Shown here: in pieces, positions 12,284 through 22,135 of the stretch
How positions within the stretch are numbered: position 1 is the first letter of the stretch
How the letters are laid out: the number at the start of each line of letters is the position of its first letter
Translations under genes and position numbers: made by a program
The notes under the pieces: generated by a model
What the model was told of the DNA's origin: nothing
The model's database searches: none
Seen by the model: only the letters and a program-made list of their open reading frames with translations
NCBI GenBank assembly: GCA_947683425.1
Contig: CANTUQ010000037.1
Location: 6,650,501 to 6,714,500 of the forward strand
Length of the DNA: 64,000 nucleotides
Direction of reading: 5' to 3'
Origin: Excoecaria cochinchinensis
Taxonomy: Eukaryota > Streptophyta > Magnoliopsida > Malpighiales > Euphorbiaceae

Positions 12284-13030
12284 CATTTTTTTCCATTTTT
12301 TTTCTTTTACTTTTAAACTCTGTCTTCCTTCTTTTCTTTCTTTTTTTTTAAAAGCCAAATTTTATTTAAAAGAAAGATCAAGAAAATGATAGAAAAAGAA
12401 GAAAAAAGTAAATTTCACGAAAAATACTATTAAGAGCTTTATTTTTTCATGGAGAATAATATTATTATGTAGTAATTATAAGCATGAAGTTCATATACTA
12501 GAAGCTTGTAATATATAATATTCAAAATATCAATTTGTGAACTCTGTTTAAAATATTATGTTATTTGAAATTAATCAATAATATTCAAACCTGTTAAATA
12601 ATTATATATTCACAAGGTATGAGTATTAATTTATTTTTTAAAATTAAATTATGATATCAATTTCATGAACAAATTTGATCGAACAAATTTCATGAACAAA
12701 TTATTTTTTTAAATCAAATTATGTTATTAATTTCATGAACAAATTTGCAATTTAAGAAAAAGAAAAAGAAAAGCTCTTAATAGTAATATTATTCTCCATG
12801 AAAAAATAAAGCTCTTAATAGTATTTTTCGTGAAATTTACTTTTTTCTTCTTTTTCTATCATTTTCTTGATCTTTCTTTTAATAAAATTTGGCATTTAAA
12901 AAAAAAAGAAAGAAAAGAAGGAAGACAGAGTTTAAAAGTAAAATTTAATTTTATACAGCCAGAGGACATGTTTATAAAAGAAAAAAAAATGGAAAAAAAA
13001 GAAAAAAAAACAATGAAAAAATGGGGGCTA

Positions 13031-13086
13031 AGATTCGAACCCGCTGCATGTTGGAAAATAGAAGAAATTAGAATGCATTTATGCCA
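13031..13086 (-). ncRNA. tRNA-like unit 2, right arm (mirror copy)
   Basis: On the minus strand the B-box is ggttcgaatct (13031-13041), and the A-box-like tggcataaatgc ends at 13075-13086. It is the inverted copy of the unit at 12201-12256, with the B-box conserved exactly and the A-box changed at one or two positions. Confidence 0.5.
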
Positions 13087-13176
13087 CTTGGAAACAAGCT
13101 TACACTTGAAACTTATGCTCCATATATATTTTGATATATTTATAAAAAATGCAAACAAATTTAATTGCATTTTCAG

Positions 13177-13231
13177 TGATTCGTACCTGTGACGTGCGAG
13201 AGAGTTAGACTGTATTTGTACCACTGTGCCA
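13177..13231 (-). ncRNA. tRNA-like unit 1, right arm (mirror copy)
   Basis: On the minus strand the A-box TGGCACAGTGGT (13220-13231) is conserved exactly. The B-box ggtacgaatca (13177-13187) has one change in the invariant GGTTC. It is the inverted partner of the unit at 12056-12110. Confidence 0.5.
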
Positions 13232-13917
13232 TAATTAATTTTTGCAACATACACTCAATATATTATATATATTTGTCTAACACTGCAGTAGACTGTTGCA
13301 GTTTCAAATGTGTCAGATGTCTGAAACCACAGCAGTCTGCTGCAGTTTCAGACACGGCAGACTTTTCTGCCTGTCCCTGCTCATTGGGCTCTGCACTCTT
13401 AAACCGCAAATAGTTGTTGAGTTTTTATAAAAAAATTCACTTTTTGAAATACTTTGTGACAAGCACCATTTTTCTAAGTAATTTAAAAAAAAAATATTTA
13501 AAAAAATTCCCCTATGGATAATGGGCATAAGAGACACCGATAATTGGTATCAGCAAGAGATACCTAGTAGGTATCATTAATTAAGAGTGTCGGAGCACGA
13601 ATCAATATACAAGAGAGATATAAGTCTCATAATTAAGAGGCACCATAGTGTCACAAGAGATACCAAACGAGTATTGACAGGAAAGGCATTAGCCTCGAGT
13701 GCTAATTATAACCAAGAGTGCCGAAGCACAAATCAAGATACAAGAGAGACAATAGTCTCATATTCAAGAGACACCGTAGTGTTTTAAGAGTAGCTGCAAA
13801 GCCATTCTAGGCATGACTATTTCCTTACAACTAAGACTCTAGCAGACCTTACTCTATTACCAAGACATATTCCATAACGTTCAAAAGTCATATTATAGTG
13901 ATGAACTTATGCACGCA

Positions 13918-13950
13918 TGCACACACACACACACACATATATATATGTAT
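13918..13950. repeat. (AC)n/(AT)n microsatellite
   Basis: An uninterrupted CA dinucleotide run passes into TA repeats. It is a simple sequence repeat within the LTR relic. Confidence 0.85.
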
Positions 13951-14320
13951 ACTGATTAACAATCATATAATAGCTTTTCACGCAAGAGTATAAATGTCCA
14001 AATGCATATACATTTATGACCATAAAATCATTATGCATGGTTTCATATATATATATATAATTAATAACAACATAACACTGCAGTTCAAATATAGTCATTC
14101 GCACTTTATGCATTATTTTCATATTATTATCATCACTTGTATCATATACGTCTAAAATATGTCAATATATGATCATACATGGCCATATAATCGTTACATA
14201 TAGCTGAAAGTTCATGCCATATGGTCTTCGAATCATTCCAGTAAATACATAACAATCATGTTTATAACTTCATTATATATAACTACTATGCTCATGTCAT
14301 TATTCTCATATAATTCCGAT

Positions 14321-14321
<1 letters not shown>

Positions 14322-14351
<30 letters not shown>

Positions 14352-14372
14352 ATACACACACACACACACACA
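14322..14372. repeat. Palindromic (GT)n-TA-(AC)n microsatellite
   Basis: A GT run, interrupted once, meets an AC run through tatacaca, so the two halves form a near-perfect hairpin of alternating purine/pyrimidine sequence. Confidence 0.85.
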
Positions 14373-14491
14373 GTTAAACACATGCACTTAATCATCAATT
14401 AGGTCTTAACTCGTCCATATGAACTTAATTAAGATTACCTAGCCATGATATAAGCTTAACGATACATGCCATACGTTTATAATTAAATAAA

Positions 14492-15786
14492 GGCCAAAGG
14501 TGCATTTTTTCCCCTAACATTTTTCCAAATGTGCAAATTTGCCCCTAATGTTTATTTTAGGGTAAATTTGCCCTTAATGTTTGTAAAATGTTAGATTTTT
14601 GCCCTCACCGTCAATTGCCGTTAAGTTTGACCATTAATCCGTTAGTTGATCGCTGACGTGGATCGAGTGGGACATGTGTCATGCATATATTGGACATGTC
14701 AATGACACGTGTCCAGCGCGTGAATCAAATGTTTGGTGCATTTTTGCCTCTAACGTTTCTCCAAACGTGCAAATTTGCCCCTAACGTTTATAAAATGGTA
14801 GATTTTTGCCCATGCTGTCAATTGTCGTTGACTTTGACTATTAATACGTTAGTTGACCGCTGACATGGATCGAGTGTGACACATGTCACGCATTCATTGG
14901 ACACGTCAGTGACACATATCTAGAGCGTGAATCACACGTTCCTACCATTTCTGTTGGCCATCGATTTGTTCTCTATTTAAAGATTCAATAAAAGAAATCG
15001 ATGGCCGACAAAGAAGTAGATTAAAAACAATGTCAGTGAATGAACTAATGGCAAGAGATCTAGCAAAACCAAATATGTTCAATACGATAACATTTTTAGG
15101 TGAAGCCAAAGTATCAGATGGAAAGTTAGATGTAATAGAAGGCGAGAAAGACAAAGGAGAAAGAGAAGGAGTAGAAGCCAGAGGTCTGAATCTCAGAGTT
15201 GGAGCAAAGGCAGATGATCTGACTCTCGGAGTAGGAGCAGGCATCGGCGTCCTCATTAGCAGGGGAGTCCTCATAGGCATGGGAGAAGACATTGGTGTGA
15301 TGTAGGAAAAGTTAATATTGCCGGAGAAGGAGAAGGAGGAGAGGAAGGGGAAGTGGGAGTCCTCATAGGCAGGAATGTGTGATTCATGCCCTTGATATGT
15401 GTCGCTGACGTCTCCAATAGATGCGCGACACATGTCCCACTCGATCCACGTCAGCGGTCAACTAACATATTAACTGTCAAAGTTTGCTGCAATTGAGGGC
15501 GGAGGGCAAAAATCTTCCATTTTACAAATGTTAGAAGCAAATTTGCTTCAAAATAAATATTAGGGGCAAAAATGCACCAAACATTTGATTCACGAGCTGG
15601 ACACGTGTCATTGATGTGTCCAATGGATGCGTGACATGTGTCCCACTCGATTCACATCAGCGGTTAACTAACAAATTAATGGTCAAAGTTAGCAAAAACA
15701 TTAGGGACAAATTTTCCCCAAAATAAAAGTTAAGGGCAAATTTGCACACTTAGAGAAACGTTAGGGGCAAAAATGTACCTTTGTCT
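14492..15786. mobile_element. MULE-type element with duplicated terminal inverted repeats
   Basis: The ends are inverted repeats: ggccaaaggtgcattttt on the left, and agacaaaggtacattttt as the complement of the right. Both continue with gcaaatttgcccctaa-type sequence. An exact 9-bp flanking duplication, ttaaataaa (14483-14491 and 15787-15795), is typical of Mutator-like elements. Each arm contains the terminal unit twice: the left copies start near 14492 and 14738, and the right copies are mirrored. The unique middle (about 14940-15380) lacks transposase. The arm resembles the terminal repeat at 27350-27583. Confidence 0.85.
14942..15433 (-). other. Low-complexity open frame inside the MULE-type element
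   Basis: A 163-codon minus-strand frame rich in Ser, Pro and short TPMP-like repeats covers the non-TIR middle. An opposing plus-strand frame of 91 codons overlaps it. I recognise no domain in either. The purine-rich, GGAGTAGGAG-like composition may come from a captured host fragment (Pack-MULE style) or may simply be low-complexity sequence without function. Confidence 0.25.
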
Positions 15787-15795
15787 TTAAATAAA

Positions 15796-18332
15796 TGCAC
15801 AAAAATGAATCTTATATTTGTATTTGCTTTTATTCAAATAATTATTTCATTGCATTATAACATGTTTCATGTATATTTAGTGCACATTTATCATTAAACA
15901 TATGTTAGACAAGTGCCAAAAACATTTGGGTAAGGTTCAGGATCATTTTGGTGAGAAAAATTCATATTTTGGTAAAAAAATATAGGTCACACGATGGTGA
16001 AAACTTCCATTCCCACGATGTACAAGGGAAATATATAGGCCACACGACAGGGAAGATTCCTTGCCCATCGTGTGGAAGGGTTCTGCTTGGCAGAATCTAT
16101 GAAGGGAAATTGGGATGATTAGAAGTCAAGCACAATTTTTGTGCAAATCTGACAAATAGGTAAGAATTTATTCTTTCCATTCATCTTCTTCTCCTTTATT
16201 GTTTAAGAGCTGGAAATATGAGCTTGAAGATGATATTGACATGAATTTTATGGTGATTTAGTTGATGATTCTAACAAAGCCAAGGGAAAGAGCAAACTAG
16301 AGCAGGTAAAGAAAGAACTGGCAAAAAATAAGGTTTGGGAGCTACTTGATTTTCTTGTATATATTTGTGATGAAATAAAATGAATCACATGTTGTTTTGG
16401 CTGTGGAATAATTGTTGGAGTTTTGAATTTGGGTTGTTATGCATGAAATAATTTGATTATATTGTGAGGAGTGGATTGAAAGAAATTCTGTCAAAGGTTC
16501 ACTTGAACCAGTTTTAGTGTGTTGGCCATAATTCGGCTTACAGACCTCCAAATGGAGTAATTCCAATTGGAAAAGAACCTTAAGAGATAGATCTAAAAAA
16601 CTTAGAGAAATAGAGACCTAATTTCCCGCCTAAGGTACCTAAAAATGAGCTTCAAAATATGAATTTGATGTTGCCTCTGTTTTGGAAACAGCTTACAATA
16701 TTTTGAGTGTAACTCACTCTATTGGATTTCAAATGACATGAATAAAAATTTTATAGAAACTAGACACATATTAGAGAAAATTTCATGAGGAAGTATGGCT
16801 AAATTCTGTCTCAATCATTCCCAGTAAATTTTCAAATTTAGCACCATAATTATGTCCACGAAAACCACCTAGGAGCAGTCTGTAATATTTTTGCCATATC
16901 TCCTAATTTATAGATATAAATGACTTGATTTTTGAACTATTAGAAACTTAAGACATAGAAAAACATTTTTTGTGAGATCACTTTTCCTATAAAAACCCAT
17001 TTTTAGTGCCAAAAATGCAGTTGAAGTTGAACCTGAAGGAATTGTGTGTGAATTTGAGAGGAGAGAAGAAGTGAAAATTTTGAATTGTTTCCCTCAATTT
17101 GGCCGACCAAAAGCCATTTGGCATCAATTTTCCACATATTCTAGAAGGCTAAAAGTCATCATCTCATTGGCTAAACTTTATGGATTAAAATGTAATTGCC
17201 ATTAAATTACTCATCTTCTATAATTCCCACATTAGCACGTGTAATTAGGCCTTTGTTACATATTGGCCTATAATATAATTCCATTTGTGCATGCATGTCT
17301 CTTTTTAATGACTTACCGAGTTACTCATGTAAGGCTCTAACTTGCACCCTAGTCATATTGGATACACTCAGGGTATAAGAGAGGTCGAGTTTGTGCTTTT
17401 TGGTTGAGTTTTTGCATGTTGGGACATAATCGGTATTAATTATTTTGTCAGGGGTAGTTTCATCATTTGACTTTTTTTGGGCTAGATTGCATTAATTAAG
17501 TTTTGTAGTTGGGCCATACTTGAATTAGGTTGATTTGAGGGACTTGTGTATGAGTTTTGATGGTTCAAAGGACCATTAAAAAGTTTGACTTGTGGACCAA
17601 TCAAAAGGTGCTATTTGGTTGAGTGGGATTGGATGAGCTTGGGAAAGGGATATACATGGCTTTAAAAGCCATGAAGTCGGTGCATTTGGGAGCTAAGAAT
17701 CTGGCCTCCCTTCTCTCCTATTTTAGCCATCTTTTTGTCCCCTTATGCTCATTTAACCTCCATTAAAATTATGCTCAAGTTCCTTTTTGCCAACAAGTGA
17801 ATTCAAGTGTGTTCTTAAGCTTAATAGGTAAGTTTCTTCTTCTTTTTCTTCTCCTTCTTCCTCCGTGAGTTAAGGGTGAGGATTGGTGAGTTTTGTGTGT
17901 TGATGGCTGTGTTGTGATGCTTTTGTAGAAGAAAGTGGAGCTAAAGCCAAAGGAAAGGAGAAAATTGGTGCAAGTAGAGCCAATTGATGAGTGATATGCA
18001 AACGGTAATTTTTTTTATTTTTTATTTTAGCATAATTATCATTTACTGTGTGTTGTATTTCATGTATGCTTTACCAATGTTTTTACATGTTAAATGCAGA
18101 AGCTGATATTTAGTATGTTGTATGACTTGTTCAATTTCTTTTTTAAATAAAATATCTATCTGTTGTATGCTGTTATATGAATTATGCATGTATGCTAAAT
18201 GGTTGTTATCTCTATGTGTTGTATGTTGTATCCCTTATTAATTTTTTTTTAAATGAAATATTTATTTGCTGTATGGCTGTTTGCTAACCAATTTATGCTA
18301 TTGGAAATGTTGATAATTCTTTTTGCTTTTAG
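15796..18332 (+). repeat. Fragments of Tekay-type LTRs, plus orientation
   Basis: This stretch has no coding frame but carries landmarks seen in the better-bounded LTRs. It has short duplicated ccacacga/cgtgtgg motifs at 15985-16075. An intron-like GGTAAG (16159) is followed by a purine-rich cassette (about 16273-16300), and a second GGTAAG (17827) is followed by a purine cassette (about 17930-17975). The segment 17590-17700 parallels 22320-22440 (ttgtggaccaatca, gggatatacatgg-type sequence). At least two LTR pieces are implied. The ends were not found. Confidence 0.45.
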
Positions 18333-21300
18333 GGACTAATACCAGTAGTGTTATGTATCGTCCATATGGCTGAACATAGATGGTGTGCAAGGCACATCTA
18401 TGCTAATTGGAGTAAAAAGTAGAGAGGAGAAGAGTTGAGGAAAAGATTCTGGATTTGTGCTTGGAGTACTTATGAGGAAGAGTTCCATGATAATTTAAAA
18501 CATATTAGATAGCTTAGCAAGAATGCTGCCAAGGTTATTATCAGTTATGCTCCACAAGCGTGGTGTAGAGCATATTTTAGCAGTAGGTGCAAATCAGCCA
18601 TGGTAGACAACAACATTTCTGAGACTTCAACTCATGGATTTTAGCTGCTAGGTTCAAACCAATTGTGAGAATGATTGATGAAATCAAAATCAAGATCATG
18701 AACTTATTGGTGAATAATGAAAAGTACTTGAGCAGTTGGATTTGTGATTATAGCCCTCAATGTATGTATGAAGATTGGGCAGATATTGCTTCTGGTTGCA
18801 AAGTAGAAAGAAATGGAGAAACAGCTTATGAGGTTAGTGAGGGAGATTGTAACACCCCGAAACTACCCTAGTAGAGTGAGCCTTGTGTGCGTGTAAATAT
18901 GTGTAGTTTATTTTGAGCATATATTTATTTTGTTAAATTAATTTATTATTATGCTTTAATTGGGGTATGTTCTAGTGTGAATGTGTGCATGAGAGTAGTG
19001 TGTGGGTTAGGAGATTAGAATTGGGTAAGTGATAGAGAAGGAGAGTTGGGTGTGTTTATTCATTGAGAGAGTGACATGTGACATAGAAGAAGATAAGAAT
19101 AAGAATGAAAGAGAGGGAGAGAAGACAGCTGTCCCCTTTTCTTTTCCCTTTTGTTCCCGTTTTCCCCTTTCACGCCATCTCCTCTTCTCTTTCTCCTTCT
19201 TCTTCTTTGTTCTTTCTTCTTCTTCCTTAGAAGTCCCGTTGATTCTCCTTCCTTTGGGTGGAATTAGTGCTGGGTTTGTGTCTTTTAAAGGTCTTGGTAA
19301 GTTTTAGTTAACTATTATCTTAGATTCTTCTTCTCCTCTTCTTTGAGCTTTGGTTATTTGGTATGTAAGTTCAGAATTAAACCTACTTTTTTGTTGGGTT
19401 TGTGACTCAGAAAATCCTCATAGGGAGTCCAAGGGCAAAGATATAGCAAGTGGAAGCGGAGCTCAAGGCTAGGAGCATAGGAATTGAGGTTTTGGAATAA
19501 ATCCTATTTTTGTGCATTTTGAATTGTGTGTGATGTTTTGTGATAATTATTGGAATTATTGTGTGAATTATGTGATTATGAATCTAAGTGATCTAAAGAT
19601 AATATGATTTAAGTTAGGATGTGTTTTGTGTGGAGATGTGGGAGGAATTATAAATTTTGCATCAATTTTGCTAGTAATTGTGGGTTTATGAAATCTAAAG
19701 TTAGTCTTGTGAATTGCATGATTTTAAAGTGGATAATTAGTTTTAGAGTTGGGTTTTTGTGGTATAATGTGCTTGGGATGGTTGTGTGGCTTTGAATTGA
19801 GGTTTGAAGCCAATTTTGGAAGTTGGGTATGTGTTGGAGTGTGTTTTCTGCAGGTTTTGGGCATAGGAGCTGGAAAACCCATGTCTGTCGCGAGCGCAAT
19901 GCCGTCGCAAGCGTAACAGAGTATGGAAGTTTCGGCCCTTGCAAGCACGTAAGATTTGCGCCGTCGGGTTGCGGCGGGGAGCTCACCGTGGCAAGCGCGA
20001 CAGAGCGCTCATTTGCCGAGCAAAGCAGGGCAGGATTCTGTCGCGAGCGTGCGCTGCACGTGAGCGCGACAGAATCGATGAGTCGCCTCTATCGCGAGCG
20101 CGACAGGGAGTGGCACACTCACCATCGCGCGAGCGCGAAGACCACCGTGATCGCGATGTGAGGCAAGACATGCCTCTGTCGCGAGCGCGACAGTTCTGGC
20201 TTAAAAACTTTGATTCTTTCTTTTGTTTTGGCTACAAGTTTTGAATGTATGATTATTTTAGAACTTCACTGGTATTTTTATATGAATTATATGAACATGA
20301 ATGGGTGTTATGCATGACCTGCTAATGGCAAATAAGTGGATAGTTAGGCATGCCTAATAGAGTTTCTGTCGCTGCAGCTACCGAATGATTTGGACCCTGA
20401 TCAGGTCCCCTGACTGGATCATCATGATCCCTCTGTACCGAATCTACGTGAAAATATTTTTGGAATAAAATTAAAAAGATTATTTTGATACCCTCAGATA
20501 TCCATGTGTTATGAGAATACTGTTAATACCTTCAGGTATCTACGTGTACTCGTTATCCACTGTTTTGATATAGCAGGTGCAATAATGCTATTTATTATCC
20601 TACGTGAACCATGAGATGTTGCATGTTGAGAATAATATGATTAGGGTGCTGTTATACTTTATGTTAACTTCTGAAGCCTTAATATTTCATTGTGTCATTT
20701 GCTTGTAATTGTGTGTTGATGCCACTGTAAGTGGTCGTTGTGCATCTTTTTTCCCACTAACCGTTTTCGCTTAGCATGGGTGTTTTATCTGTGCAGGTGT
20801 GGAAGCTTTTGAAGGGTATATCAGCGAGATTCGCATCAGCATGGCCAATACGACTAGTGGATAGAAGATTTTGTAGTTTAGGCCTTGTATTCTTTTTGTA
20901 TGTATTAAAGTCTTGTTTTTTTTAAAAGCTAAGTAAAGAAGCTGTTATATAATCGTGCTGAGGCACTTTTGTACCTTTTTGGAATATGTAAAACTATCTT
21001 TGTTATATTCATGAAATGCAATATTTTGCTCTATGACTCTTCCTCTCATGAGTTGTGAAATTTTAATTTGTTCATTTACATATGTGTTTGGTGGGCAATT
21101 GGTTTTGTTTGTGTGTCTGTCGGTGGCAACCCGTATCTATCGGGGACCTTCATCCTCTTTGCAGGGTGAAGATCTCTACGTATAGGTAAGGGGTGTTACA
21201 GAGATGATAGGCATAACATTTGGTTGGATAAGAAAATGTGCACTTGCAGGGCATTGGACTTGATTGGGATGCCTTGCCGACATGCCATAGCTGCTTTTTT

Positions 21301-22135
21301 ATCATAAAGGCGAAGATCCAATTTCACATATTTTTGCTTACTACCATAAGCATACATATGCAGTAGCTTATTCCAATAAGATACAGGCAGTTAGGGGTAG
21401 GAAATTTTGGAGAGTTAACAGTTCCAAAAGTATTGAGCCTCCACCTATACTAAAAATGCCTGGCAGACCAAAAAAAATCAAGGAAGAAGGACAAAAGTGA
21501 ATCAACAAAGGAAAAGTCAACCAATGAACTAGAAGAAAAAAAGGGAGCTGTTATTAAGAAGCATAGTATTAAAGGGGAAAAAAAGACTTGTGGGAGATAG
21601 AGGCAGCTAAGGCACAACAAATGAAGCTGTAAAAAGGTAAATTTTCTAACTTTTATACATTTTGATGTATGTTAAAATTTCATGAATACTGATTTAATTT
21701 CTGTCAAGAACTTGGTCAACCATCTTTGCAAGATGAAGCTTCATTTGAAGATGGACCAATTCAGAATCTTGTGGCCGAACCTACTGCAACACATGACCAA
21801 TCCATCCATATGCCTACTGATGAGTTGGTTAATGAGGCACAACCAGATCCGGATGGAAAAAGACCACCGAATGCAATCTTAAGGCACAGGATGCGACAAT
21901 CCAGTCAAATATCAATTGATTCACGATAAGAAAGGGGACATAGGATTTTCTATGATGAAAATGGCGGGACAATTTACAATATGAGTATAAATATTTGCTG
22001 CATTTTATTTGATTGATGTTGTGAAGTTATGATTACTACTAAAGTTGAACTATTTATGTGTACAATGCAGCCTAGACATGCTGATAGCTATATTGTTAGT
22101 TCATATAGAGATGGTCATCACTATATATATGTTTT
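18333..22135 (+). pseudogene. MULE (MuDR-like) transposase, C-terminal part, broken
   Basis: Plus-strand coding resumes after an acceptor-like ttttag at 18332. It reads AEHRWCARHIYANW, EELRKRFWICAWSTYEEEF, PQAWCRAYFSSRCKSAMVDNN and MIDEIKIKIMNLLV, the MULE/FAR1-type transposase pattern. After an inserted LTR (18848-21200) comes the SWIM zinc finger CTCRALDLIGMPCRHAI (about 21239-21292, Cys-x-Cys...Cys-x-His), then the PGRPKK-type basic tail near 21450. A further tail frame runs 21726-21929. In-frame TAGs lie near 18419, 18510 and 18642, with a frameshift after the last. The N-terminal half with most of the catalytic DDE core is not visible. A second inserted LTR (22136-25637) separates this from the tail at 25638-25899. 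Confidence 0.85.
18848..21200 (+). mobile_element. Tekay-type solo LTR inside MULE transposase
   Basis: It starts TGTAACACCCC and ends GGGGTGTTACA, with an exact 5-bp target duplication gagat (18843-18847 and 21201-21205). It is 2353 bp with no internal region, so it is a solo LTR. It contains an intron-like GGTAAG (19296), a purine-rich block near 19425-19470, a GC-rich hairpin cluster (19884-20195) and the hairpin region cccactaa...gcttagcatggg (20754-20790). It interrupts the transposase frame just before the SWIM finger. Confidence 0.92.

Larger units (their letters stand above)
11807..13510. mobile_element. 1.7 kb foldback element with long inverted arms
   Basis: The arms of about 650-730 bp (11807 to about 12466, and about 12775 to 13510) are inverted copies of each other around an AT-rich centre. 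The flanks carry an exact 10-bp duplication, cctatggata (11797-11806 and 13511-13520), suggesting insertion with a 9-11 bp target duplication as in Mutator-like elements. The open frames in the arms mirror each other and do not look coding. Each arm contains two tRNA-like A-box/B-box pairs followed by long T runs, annotated separately. No transposase is present. Confidence 0.75.
10880..14482 (-). repeat. Tekay-type LTR relic, minus orientation
   Basis: The plus strand begins tgtaacacccc at 10880. Read on the minus strand this is the LTR end GGGGTGTTACA shared by the plus-oriented LTRs ending at 21200 and 25637. Nearby, acacccctgctaaacataaaagcttagtgggg (11147-11178) is the inverted form of the CCCCACTAAGC...TAGCAGGGG hairpin region of those LTRs. 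The rest contains diverged short repeats around agagacacc and gagatacc (13530-13790) and dinucleotide tracts. The foldback element at 11807-13510 is nested in it. The 5' end of the LTR was not located, so the upper limit is a guess. Confidence 0.5.

Noticed and set aside
12830..13254. Lys-rich and Phe-rich frames on both strands
   Set aside because: They mirror each other across the foldback arms and follow A- and T-runs. No coding signal is present.
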